Shown here piece after piece: positions 1 to 6,844 of a stretch of 10,717 bases of DNA. The notes beneath the pieces were generated by a model. That model did no database searches and was not told where the DNA came from. It saw only the letters and a list, made by a program, of their open reading frames with translations. The stretch is from Strigomonas culicis (Eukaryota > Euglenozoa > Kinetoplastea > Trypanosomatida > Trypanosomatidae). The stretch covers positions 1 through 10,717 of the forward strand of contig AUXH01000636.1 in the NCBI GenBank assembly GCA_000482145.1, given 5' to 3'. Within the stretch, counting starts at the first letter, position 1; the number at the start of each line of letters is the position of its first letter. The position numbers and the translations under genes were made by a program.

Positions 1-697
1 AACAAAGAGAGAAAAAGAAAGATTAGTCCTCATAAAAATACTAAATCCGAAAAAAAGGGGCATGTATCCATGTTTAAGAAGCAAATACATCATAGTAACA
101 AGTGAAGAAAAAGAAAGAGAAAAAAGTATCTAGTTCGCGAGTCGCAAACATAAAAAAAAAAAAGAGAATAACAACCACGAAATGGGAGGAAACCAAAAAG
201 GGAAGAAAAAACGAAAAAAAAAGAGGATAGAATCCTGTTTACAATTATATTTCGGTGGTGGTGGTGGTGACAGTAGTTTTTCCTTTTCAGACAAAAAAAA
301 GGAAATGGAATGGTATTTACTATAGGCGCAACAATAAATACAAAGTGCGTGCCAAAACTATAGTGTACATATTTAATGGCATTCACACTGGAGAACCCCG
401 GCAGTTAAAGGAAAGAGAAAGAAAAAAACAATAAGAGCAATAAAGCTTGTGTATACATGTTAATGCTTCTCTCCGTAGTAGGTGTTGGTGTTTGGTGTTG
501 TAATTGATGTTTCTTTCTTCTTCTCCATTCTCACATACCACTTTAAAGAAATATCCGGATAACCTGTTTTGACACTCAGCTATTTCTTCTCTCTCTTTCT
601 CTCTCTCTCTCGCTTTCGCTTTCTTCCCCAATACAACAACAACAAAAAAAAGTATATATAAATATGGGAATAGTTATTTACAGAAAGAAAAAACAGT
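1..697. other. Gene-free AT-rich spacer downstream of the ubiquitin-like gene
   Basis: No credible gene is present. The open frames here lack an ATG start and translate into low-complexity Phe/Ser/Leu or Lys/Arg/Glu runs produced by the base bias. The left half (1-350) is rich in A and G on the plus strand, so it is pyrimidine-rich on the minus strand. This is what is expected upstream of another leftward gene outside the window. A (GGT)5 run lies at 254-268. Around 511-534 and 583-629 the bias flips and the plus strand becomes pyrimidine-rich. The right-hand part must hold the 3' UTR and polyadenylation site of the ubiquitin-like gene, but no exact site can be placed. Confidence 0.7.
583..629 (+). 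repeat. CT-rich pyrimidine tract on the plus strand
   Basis: This 47-base stretch is nearly pure pyrimidine on the plus strand, with a CT dinucleotide core around 588-611, so the transcribed minus strand is GA-rich. It lies about 70 bases past the stop codon of the ubiquitin-like gene, probably in its 3' UTR. The first AG after it on the plus strand is at 651-652, but the only plus-strand ATG nearby (664) opens a frame of 26 codons. It therefore does not appear to serve a plus-strand gene. It is either a simple repeat or a GA-rich 3' UTR element. Confidence 0.6.
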
Positions 698-1117
698 TTA
701 CGCGGTCACCTCCACACGGACCATGTTCTTCTCGCCCGTCTTGAACGGCAAGTCGCATAGCGACAGTGGATCGAGCAGCATCTTGGGGCCCAAATACAGC
801 CGCGTGGCGTTGTACGGCAGGCCCTCTTCCTTCTCGAGCACGACCTTGATATACTCCACCGTCTGCCCCATGAAGAACTGCTTCTCCACCGCCTTGCCGC
901 TGGGCAGCTGCAGCACCACGTCGACCCGGTCGCCCTCCAGCTCGCGTTCGAGGGCGTCCATCGTGCCGGTCTGGTTGTGCGCGGACGTGCGGCCGGCATG
1001 CTCCGCCTCCTCCACCTCCGGTGGCAGCGGCGCCAGCGGCGCCGCCCACTCGTCTGCGGAGTCGGCGCTGTCGTCGTACACGGCGGGGCCTCCCGCACCT
1101 GCTACGTTATGACTCAT
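698..1117 (-). CDS. Ubiquitin-like domain protein, 139 aa
   Basis: The first ~60 residues are acidic and Ala/Pro-rich and look disordered. Residues about 64-137 read as a ubiquitin-like beta-grasp fold: a VDVVLQLPSGK beta hairpin, a helix in which TVEYIKVVLEKEEGLP parallels the ubiquitin helix and following loop, then RLYLGPKMLLDPLSL aligned with the RLIFAGKQLEDGRTL region, ending in a VRVEV strand. There is no C-terminal Gly-Gly; the protein stops soon after the last strand. By analogy with other such proteins it is probably an adaptor-type UBL domain and not a conjugated modifier. The start is the ATG at 1115-1117. The frame stays open five codons further upstream, but only to a TTG. It is the last gene of the leftward series visible here. 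The partner and process are unknown. Confidence 0.85.
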   Translation of the reverse strand: MSHNVAGAGGPAVYDDSADSADEWAAPLAPLPPEVEEAEHAGRTSAHNQTGTMDALERELEGDRVDVVLQLPSGKAVEKQFFMGQTVEYIKVVLEKEEGLPYNATRLYLGPKMLLDPLSLCDLPFKTGEKNMVRVEVTA

Positions 1118-1210
1118 TGTATACCCGCACAAACAAGCAAGGAAAGTAATGAATATGCGATATGCGAAAATAAAAAAAAGACAGAGTGAGGGAATTGAAA
1201 GACGGATGAA

Positions 1211-1269
1211 CTAAATCGTTATGAGAGGAGGAACGGATAGAGCGGGATAGTGAATTGAAGAAGGAAAGG
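1211..1269 (-). promoter_or_regulatory. Predicted trans-splice acceptor for the ubiquitin-like gene
   Basis: On the minus strand two pyrimidine-rich tracts (1257-1269 and 1223-1237) are followed by the first AG at 1211-1212, giving a 5' UTR of about 93 bases before the ATG at 1117. A further T-rich tract at 1166-1195 has no AG between it and the start codon, so it cannot direct an in-frame leader addition. No upstream ATG occurs in the predicted leader. Inferred from the trypanosomatid rule of polypyrimidine tract plus first AG; not proven. Confidence 0.6.
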
Positions 1270-1404
1270 TGATCAGCAGTGCCGCAACAGAAAAAATTAG
1301 AAGGGGACCTCCCATAAACATCGCCATGACAACTGCACAAACAAGAGCAAATCGCATTTACAAGAAACAACAAAAAAAATTCAACTGTGTATGGTCTGAC
1401 CACC

Positions 1405-4400
1405 CTACGCCGCATCGCTGGAGGACAGCAAGCGCCGGCCGACGCTGCCGAGCATGGCCTCCAGCGTGTCGCGGTACCCCGCGAGCGTGACGTTGGTCGG
1501 GTCCTCCTCCTCCGTCACTGCACGCCACACCGTGCCGGTGCGCGGCACCACCACCTGCGCGGCGGTCGCGGCCATCATGCGCCGCTGCCGCTCCGCCCTG
1601 TCGGCGTCCGTGTCGCCGCCGGCCGCGTGCTCCGGCGGCTCGTAGCCGGGCTCGCCCTGCGCGGCCAGCAGCGTGTACCACACCCACTGCAGCGGCCGCA
1701 GCTCCGCGCCCTCGGGCACCTCGGCGAGCCGCCGCACCACCGCCGCGTAGGAGGGCAGCTGCGCGAGCGCGTACAGCAGCGCGGCGGCGTCGCCGCAGCA
1801 CGGACCGCCGCCGCCGAGCACCGCCTTCAGCACCTGCTCCATCGCCCGCTCCGGGCGCTTGGCCGCGTGGTACAGCCGCGCGACGGCGACGAGCGCCAGC
1901 GGGTCGCGGGACTTCCAGTCGCGCATCACCTTCGCAGCCGCGGGGCCACGCGCGCTGGGCACCTCGAGGTCGACGAGCAGCGCGAGGAGCGCCCCGGCCG
2001 GCACGAGCAGCGCGCCCTCGCGCGTCTTTGGGATGTGCTGCACAACCTCCCGCGCAAGGTCGAGCGCGGCGCTGTTGCCGCCGCTGCGCCGCTCCACGTG
2101 CACCCGCGCGAGGCCGAGCTCCACCTCCGCCTCCGCGCGCTCCATCCCCTGCAGCGGCTTGCGGAGGGCCTGGCGCGCGTCTTCCAGCACCGCGCGCGCG
2201 CGCGCGGCGTCCTGGAGCAGACCGCTCTGCACCGCATCCGCGATGAACACGACGACGCGGAGCTGGGCCCGCCAGTCCTGCGGCTGCAGCGGCAGCGCCG
2301 CGTATTCCGCACACAGCTGCCGCAGGCCCCGCACGGCCTGCTGGTGCGCCGCCTCGCTGTGGTGCTCGTGCCGCCGCAGCTGCTGCCGCACGGCGTGCGC
2401 CTCGACCTGCAGCCGCAGCAGCCACAGGTCCGCGCTGCGCGGACAGTGCTGCAGCGCGAGCCGCAGGAGGGCCGCGAGTCGCTCGTGGCCCTCCTGCGTC
2501 GCGCGGACAGCCGCGTCCTCGGTGAGGGCCGCCGCCGGCGGCAGGAGGCTGCGCTCGTGCACGACCAGCGCGCACCAGGCCGCCGGCTGCCGCCGCTCCC
2601 CCTCCCCGCCGCGCACCGTCAGTGCCTCCAGCCGCGCGCGCGCGCCGGCGGCGTCGCCGGCCATGGCCTGGACGGTGGCCATGGCGCACTCAATGCGCAC
2701 CACCTCCCGCAGCCGGTCGTCCGCCGCCTCGGTCGGGCGCTGCTCCGCCGCGCGGCGGGCACACTGCAGCACACAGAGCCCCGCCGCGTACGCCTTGCGG
2801 CGGCTGAAGCAGTCGCTGAGAAAGAGCAGCAGGTCGGTGTCGCCGCCGCCCGGCGGCACGGGCGCCTGCAGCGTGCGGGCGAGCAGCACCAGCAGCGCGG
2901 GCGGCGGCGGCGCGGGGCTCTCGGTCGCCGTCGCGGCAACCGGCACCTCCTGCTTGGGGAGCTCCTCCTCCTCCTCGTCCGCCGCCGCGACCGCTGCGGG
3001 GGCGGTCGCGTCCTCCCCCTGCGCCAGGGCCGCCGCCGTCGCCTCCATCTCCGCCGGTGCGCTGCGCGCCACGCCGGCCTGCAGGACGCGCCGCACGGCG
3101 GGCGGCGTCGGCCGGCCCGTCGCCGCGCCGCCGCCGCCGAGCAGCCACAGGCCCCACAGCGCGTGGAGGCAGGGCACCGTCTCCGCCAGCCGCGGCGCAA
3201 GGCCGATGGCGTCCTCGACAAGCCGGTCGCACGCCTCGGGGGCGAGCGCCGGGCGGCCGCCCGCCTCCTGCGGCTGCCGCGGCAGCACGCAAAAGAGCAG
3301 CAGGTGGCCCGCCGTCCACACGTAGCCCTCGGCCGCCGCCGCCTCCGCCTCCTCCAGCCACGCCGCGCGCGGCTGGTAGTCCTCGAGGGACGGCAGGTAG
3401 TGGCGCTGCGCGGCGGCGACGATGGGCTCCAGCTCCGCCGCGACGGCGGCGGCCGCGGCCGCCACCTGCGCGAGGGTGTGGCGCGGCGGCAGGTGCTGCT
3501 GCCACGCGACCTGCTCCGCGAACTTGGCGGCCTCGACCGCGAGCGCGAGTGAGGGGTACTTCTGCCCCGCGGCGTGGAAAAGCCGCCGGCCGAGCTCGGG
3601 CCGCGGCTGCAGCCGCGCGAGCCGCGCCCACAGCCGCGGCAGCCGCGGCGTCCGCTGCAGCGCGCGCGTGATAATCTTCGCCTGGTCCTCGCGCGCCGGG
3701 ACGGCCGCGAGCACGCGCAGCCAGAGCGCCTCGCCGGCCGGGCAGGCCAGCGCGGCCTGCTGCGCGACGGCGAGCTGCTCGTGCGGCGGCTCGGCGTCCA
3801 GCCGCTCCAGCCACAGCGACTCCTCCTCCGGGCAGCCGGCCGTCGCCTCCGCGAGCGCGCGCCGGCGCGAGGCGACGTCGTCGGCGGGGAGGTGCTGGAG
3901 GTACTCGCGCCAGATGAGGACCGCGCGCGGCCCGAGCCGGCTGCAGCCCTCGCGGAGTGTCTTTGTCGCCTTGCGCGGCATGCCCATCTCGCGGTAGGCG
4001 CGCGCGTGGGTCACCCACGTCGTGGGCTCGTCCGGCGAGCCGCTCTGCAGCAGCCCCTGCAGTGTCTGCTGCGCCGCGCTCGTCTGCGCGAGCAGCAGGT
4101 CCTGCGCCGTCACGACGTGCCGCTCGTCCGCGAAGGCGTGCTCCTCGGCCAGCTCGCCCTCCTCCTGCCGCGCGCTGCGCGTCGTCAGGGCGGGGCCCAC
4201 CACGTTCGCCTCCACCGTCGCGAGGTCCTCCAGGGAGAGCTTCACCTTGCCGCTGCTCGCCCCCGCGGGGGCCGCCGTGGCGGCCGGCGCCTCGCCGTCG
4301 TCGTCTGAGGACGAGGCACGGCGGCGCCGCCGCGTGTTCGTGCGGGCCTCGATCTTGTCCAGCGCGCTGAAGAAGTCGTTTTCCGGCGCGGCCTCGGGCG

Positions 4401-4599
4401 CACCGCCGCGGCGGCGCGCGCCACCCTGTGCCGGCACCGCCGTCCCGCTCAGCTCCGCCGACGTGACGATGGGGCGGGCGCCGCGGCCAGCGCCGTACTG
4501 GTAGCCGCGCGGGGGGACCGTGCTCTGCCAGTTGTACATGGACAGCACTTTTTCGTACTCATCTGCACCCGGCAGGGCCGCTACCATCTTGCGTGACAT
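1405..4599 (-). CDS. PRP6: PRP6-like pre-mRNA splicing factor (U5 / tri-snRNP), 1064 aa
   Basis: Prp6 (human PRPF6/U5-102K) bridges U5 and U4/U6 in the tri-snRNP. In trypanosomatids the spliceosome mainly performs spliced-leader trans-splicing, so a nuclear role there is likely. Visible evidence: residues 32-41 read GYQYGAGRGA, close to the GYxPGxGRGA motif of the PRP1/Prp6 N-terminal domain. An acidic/arginine linker (about 90-105) follows. From about 193 to 350 come tandem helical repeats of HAT/TPR type with recurring WxxhA and CPxxxxLWLxxL patterns (LWLERL, LWLRVL, LWARLARL). More helices occupy about 560-960. Near the end, DPLALVAVARLYHAAKRPERAMEQ and TVWRAVTEEEDPTNVTLAGYRDTLEAML correspond in order to the last segments of Prp6. 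It is longer than the ~900-940 residues usual for the family because of Ala/Gly/Pro-rich and acidic inserts (about 485-580). The start is the ATG at 4597-4599; a second in-frame Met lies at residue 5. Composition is extremely GC- and Ala-rich. Confidence 0.85.
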   Translation of the reverse strand: MSRKMVAALPGADEYEKVLSMYNWQSTVPPRGYQYGAGRGARPIVTSAELSGTAVPAQGGARRRGGAPEAAPENDFFSALDKIEARTNTRRRRRASSSDDDGEAPAATAAPAGASSGKVKLSLEDLATVEANVVGPALTTRSARQEEGELAEEHAFADERHVVTAQDLLLAQTSAAQQTLQGLLQSGSPDEPTTWVTHARAYREMGMPRKATKTLREGCSRLGPRAVLIWREYLQHLPADDVASRRRALAEATAGCPEEESLWLERLDAEPPHEQLAVAQQAALACPAGEALWLRVLAAVPAREDQAKIITRALQRTPRLPRLWARLARLQPRPELGRRLFHAAGQKYPSLALAVEAAKFAEQVAWQQHLPPRHTLAQVAAAAAAVAAELEPIVAAAQRHYLPSLEDYQPRAAWLEEAEAAAAEGYVWTAGHLLLFCVLPRQPQEAGGRPALAPEACDRLVEDAIGLAPRLAETVPCLHALWGLWLLGGGGAATGRPTPPAVRRVLQAGVARSAPAEMEATAAALAQGEDATAPAAVAAADEEEEELPKQEVPVAATATESPAPPPPALLVLLARTLQAPVPPGGGDTDLLLFLSDCFSRRKAYAAGLCVLQCARRAAEQRPTEAADDRLREVVRIECAMATVQAMAGDAAGARARLEALTVRGGEGERRQPAAWCALVVHERSLLPPAAALTEDAAVRATQEGHERLAALLRLALQHCPRSADLWLLRLQVEAHAVRQQLRRHEHHSEAAHQQAVRGLRQLCAEYAALPLQPQDWRAQLRVVVFIADAVQSGLLQDAARARAVLEDARQALRKPLQGMERAEAEVELGLARVHVERRSGGNSAALDLAREVVQHIPKTREGALLVPAGALLALLVDLEVPSARGPAAAKVMRDWKSRDPLALVAVARLYHAAKRPERAMEQVLKAVLGGGGPCCGDAAALLYALAQLPSYAAVVRRLAEVPEGAELRPLQWVWYTLLAAQGEPGYEPPEHAAGGDTDADRAERQRRMMAATAAQVVVPRTGTVWRAVTEEEDPTNVTLAGYRDTLEAMLGSVGRRLLSSSDAA

Positions 4600-5010
4600 C
4601 TGATGTAATGTGGCTACGGTCGCTATGTTAAGAGGTCTATTAATTAATGTGTACAAAACTTTGTAGGTAGAACAAAAGAATGGAGAAGAACTCCGTGTGT
4701 TTCGCTAGAAGTCATGAAGAGCACGAGAGAAAAGAAATAAAGAAAGAGAGAGAGAATGATATTATGCTAAAGTTGAAAGTGAAAACCAGCAGTAGTCTAG
4801 AAAACAAGTAACGCATAGAGCGGGGAAATAAACTGTCCGAAACAGCGAAGGTACATATGAAATAACAAGTAACATTAATGTGATACGTCACCAGACGTAC
4901 GGCCTTCGTACCTGTACGTCGCACAACCGCATATTTATGAAACGCAGCGCTCCTTTGTGAGAGGAATAGAGATTGGACAAAACAAATTACAGAATTAGAG
5001 AAATAAACAT
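4600..5010. other. Spacer between PRP6 and the membrane-protein gene
   Basis: This AT-rich stretch holds the 5' UTR and splice signals of PRP6 and, at its right end, the 3' UTR of the single-span membrane protein. No ATG-started frame of convincing composition is present. The short minus-strand frame over 4712-4924 is Phe/Ser-rich and is explained by the pyrimidine tract. No tRNA, snoRNA-like hairpin or long repeat was recognised. Confidence 0.65.
4705..4755 (-). promoter_or_regulatory. Predicted trans-splice acceptor for PRP6
   Basis: The plus strand at 4719-4755 is almost all A and G, giving a long CT/T-rich tract on the minus strand. The first AG after it is at 4705-4706, with no AG in between, which would leave a 105-base 5' UTR and no upstream ATG. 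A second, weaker pyrimidine tract (4667-4690) with AG at 4659-4660 offers an alternative with a 59-base UTR. An AG also directly precedes the ATG (4600-4601). Confidence 0.65.
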
Positions 5011-5499
5011 CTATCGCGGTCGCACATCTTCCATGTAGTCGTCGTCATACATACTCCGCCGCTGCTCGAGCGTGGAGCCGGTCTTGTCTAGCTTGTTGTC
5101 GCGCATCCGCTGCAGCGCGAGGCCCTGCCACAGCACGTAGAAAATCATCACCCCGTACATCCAGTAGAAGAAGCGGAAGTCAATCTTCTGCAGCGGCCCT
5201 TTCCACTGCGCGTGGCGGATGAGGCTCTCCCGCAGCACGTTCGTGTCGACGTCGCGGAAGTCCTCCGGGTTCACCTTCCCCTTGTTGATGCGCGCTTGGC
5301 GGAGATAGCGGCGGAGGGCGCCGTAGTTGCTGTGCGTGTAGGAGAAGAAGCGCGGGATGTCAATGACCAGGTAGCCCGCGTCACGGATCGCGCAGTGAAG
5401 TTTGTTGTTTATCGGGTCCCAGTGCGCGAAGTTGCGCACATCCTCGCGGAGGGAACTACGAATAATTTGGAGGTAGGATGCTGTGCCGTGGCCTGCCAT
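5011..5499 (-). CDS. Small single-span membrane protein, 162 aa, unknown function
   Basis: I do not recognise the family. The protein has a soluble basic/aromatic N-terminal part (1-105), one strongly hydrophobic, aromatic segment at about 109-128 (FRFFYWMYGVMIFYVLWQ), and a charged C-terminal tail with an acidic cluster (YDDDYMED) before the final VRPR. There is no obvious cleavable signal peptide, and the N-terminus has few acidic residues before residue 19. Size, a single aromatic span and charged flanks resemble accessory subunits of mitochondrial inner-membrane complexes, but that is inference. Codon use is less extreme than in PRP6 and the sequence is not low-complexity, which fits a conserved functional protein. 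The ATG at 5497-5499 lies one base downstream of a good AG splice acceptor, supporting this start. The stop is TAG at 5011-5013. Confidence 0.85.
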   Translation of the reverse strand: MAGHGTASYLQIIRSSLREDVRNFAHWDPINNKLHCAIRDAGYLVIDIPRFFSYTHSNYGALRRYLRQARINKGKVNPEDFRDVDTNVLRESLIRHAQWKGPLQKIDFRFFYWMYGVMIFYVLWQGLALQRMRDNKLDKTGSTLEQRRSMYDDDYMEDVRPR

Positions 5500-5500
5500 C

Positions 5501-5534
5501 CTAACACAAAATGAATAAAAAAGGAGGGAAAGAC
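5501..5534 (-). promoter_or_regulatory. Predicted trans-splice acceptor touching the start codon of the 162-aa gene
   Basis: On the minus strand a pyrimidine tract (5519-5534) followed by a T-rich stretch ends in TGTGTTAG, with the AG at 5501-5502, then a single G and the ATG. Use of this site would leave only one genomic base between the spliced leader and the start codon. An alternative is the pyrimidine tract at 5578-5620 with first AG at 5562-5563, giving a 62-base leader. Confidence 0.55.
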
Positions 5535-5645
5535 TACTCTATCTTGTCAAGGCTACAACTTCTTGTAATACATGATAAAAGAAAAAATGCGTGAATGTGA
5601 GAGGAAGAAGCAATTGAATTCTTCAATACAAACGAAGGGGTGAAC

Positions 5646-5669
5646 TAATAATAATAATAATAATAATAA
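5646..5669 (+). repeat. (TAA)8 microsatellite
   Basis: Eight perfect tandem copies of TAA, reading as TTA repeats on the transcribed strand. It lies in the spacer upstream of the 162-residue protein gene and outside any coding region. Likely length-variable between strains; no function is implied. Confidence 0.95.
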
Positions 5670-5875
5670 ATTGTAAATAGAATGGTATCCTATGGAGAAT
5701 GAGCGTTACTCGCCTTGGAGCCCTCTTTCTTTCTCTTATTATTATTCCTTGTGTGTGTGTCTCTGTGTCTTTGGTTTGTAGCTGAGGCAAAGGGTCAACA
5801 AAAAAGAACTACAATGAGGTTAAAATATACAGTTTTAGTACAGCAAATAAACGTATGATAGGGAGGAGGGAGAAC

Positions 5876-6613
5876 CTAACGGTATGTGACTCCATCAATG
5901 GTTAAGCTATCGACATAACCCGCGCTGCCCTCGCCTAGGTAGGGCCGCAAGATCCCTTCCACAAAAGGCGCCTCCGCGCGCAACAACAGCTCCTGCAGGC
6001 GCGGTACAATCACCTCGCTGCGGACGTGGTGCAGCGGCGACACCCAGCGGTTCCCCGGCGCAGCCAGTGCAACGACCTGTGGGTGCATCGCCACCACAGC
6101 GACCGCGCCGTCAAGCTGCAGCCGGTTTGCGCGCAGCGTCCACACGGCGCACTGGATGTACTGCCGCGACGGCACCACGTCCATCAGATAGGCGAAGAGC
6201 CCATCACGCAGGACCACCTTGGAGAGCTCCCGCTTGTCCTCCGTGGACAGCGGGTCCATAGGCATCTCATCGCCGCCGCTCCACGCAGCGGGGGCGACCT
6301 CCGCCGACCACGGCGCCAGCGCTGACGCCTCGTAGTAACGGTGGCGGACCGATCGCTGCGCCCCGTCGCGCGACGCCTGGGCCTGGTGTCCCGCCCGCCG
6401 CGCGCGCTCCTCCAGCGTGCGGATGTGGGTGTAGGTGGAGTATGGGCCGCCGCGGCCGCCCCAGGCGGTGGCGACAGCATAGGCGCCGCCGCCTGATGGC
6501 GAGAGGCGGGTCGTGCTGCAGGAGCACGCCGCGTCGTGCAGCACGTACTGCGCACTGAAGTGCACGGGCGGCAGCGCGGTGACCACCTCCGTGAGGCCGG
6601 CGCGCGTCGACAT
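5876..6613 (-). CDS. Unknown protein, 245 aa
   Basis: No family recognised. Residues 1-60 are mixed, with a Cys cluster (CSCS at 30-33) and a Gly-rich stretch (about 41-56). Residues 62-92 form a basic, probably helical segment (LEERARRAGHQAQASRDGAQ). From about 125 the sequence looks like a folded alpha/beta domain: KRELSKVVLRDGLFAYLMDVVPSRQYIQCAVWTLRANRL, a Val/Ala-rich strand, then VIVPRLQELLLRAEAPFVEGILRPYLG. It has no transmembrane segment and no signal peptide. The start is the ATG at 6611-6613. The frame remains open upstream, but that extension reads through the CT repeat used as the splicing tract and translates into Ser-Leu repeats, so it is not coding. It sits between the 634-residue and 162-residue genes with short spacers on both sides. 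It may be kinetoplastid-specific. Confidence 0.8.
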   Translation of the reverse strand: MSTRAGLTEVVTALPPVHFSAQYVLHDAACSCSTTRLSPSGGGAYAVATAWGGRGGPYSTYTHIRTLEERARRAGHQAQASRDGAQRSVRHRYYEASALAPWSAEVAPAAWSGGDEMPMDPLSTEDKRELSKVVLRDGLFAYLMDVVPSRQYIQCAVWTLRANRLQLDGAVAVVAMHPQVVALAAPGNRWVSPLHHVRSEVIVPRLQELLLRAEAPFVEGILRPYLGEGSAGYVDSLTIDGVTYR

Positions 6614-6682
6614 GATGTGCGAGGTGGGAGAAGGGGTGGGAAAACAACTGAAACAAGAAATGAGACAGACTATACTGTGGGA

Positions 6683-6684
6683 CT

Positions 6685-6718
<34 letters not shown>
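6683..6718 (-). promoter_or_regulatory. Predicted trans-splice acceptor built on a CT repeat
   Basis: The minus strand reads (CT)16 (6687-6718) and then TTCAG, with AG at 6683-6684, the first AG after the tract. The leader would be about 69 bases with no upstream ATG. Later AGs at 6675-6676 and 6648-6649 (the latter preceded by TTTC) are possible alternates. The spacer to the upstream gene is just 231 bases. Confidence 0.65.
6687..6718 (+). repeat. (AG)16 microsatellite
   Basis: A perfect 32-base AG dinucleotide repeat on the plus strand, CT on the transcribed strand. It doubles as the polypyrimidine tract for the 245-residue gene, so length changes could affect splice efficiency. Confidence 0.95.
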
Positions 6719-6721
<3 letters not shown>

Positions 6722-6844
6722 TGCATTTGACAAGGCGACATAAGAAGCTCCTCCGCACAGAGAAAAAGAGATGTGCATTACACATTAACTCAATGTCATA
6801 ACGCTGCGAATGAAAGTCCTTCCTTGTACATGGACTCTGTTGCC

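Larger units (their letters stand above)
5500..5875. other. Spacer with microsatellites and splice signals
   Basis: No gene is visible. From left to right it holds the leader and acceptor of the single-span protein gene, a (TAA)8 microsatellite, a plus-strand pyrimidine run (5721-5748) and a short TG run (5750-5759). The right end should be the 3' UTR of the 245-residue protein. The composition is strongly AT-rich compared with the flanking coding regions. Confidence 0.65.

Noticed and set aside
90..631. Two small minus-strand frames in the left spacer
   Set aside because: They start at GTG or TTG, and their sequences reflect base bias of pyrimidine tracts; there is no family resemblance.
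1387..3552. Long plus-strand open frame of about 721 codons opposite PRP6
   Set aside because: It starts at a GTG and is antisense to a well-supported gene. High GC at codon positions removes stops from the opposite strand, and the product is an Arg/His/Leu-rich composition typical of shadow frames.
1358..4018. Two long minus-strand frames (1358-2689 and 2690-4018) overlapping PRP6
   Set aside because: They give Ala/Arg/Gly-only proteins out of frame with PRP6 and have no domain similarity; they are compositional shadows.
6614..6778. N-terminal extension of the 245-aa protein
   Set aside because: The extra 55 codons translate the CT repeat and leader into Ser-Leu repeats and lie upstream of the predicted splice acceptor.
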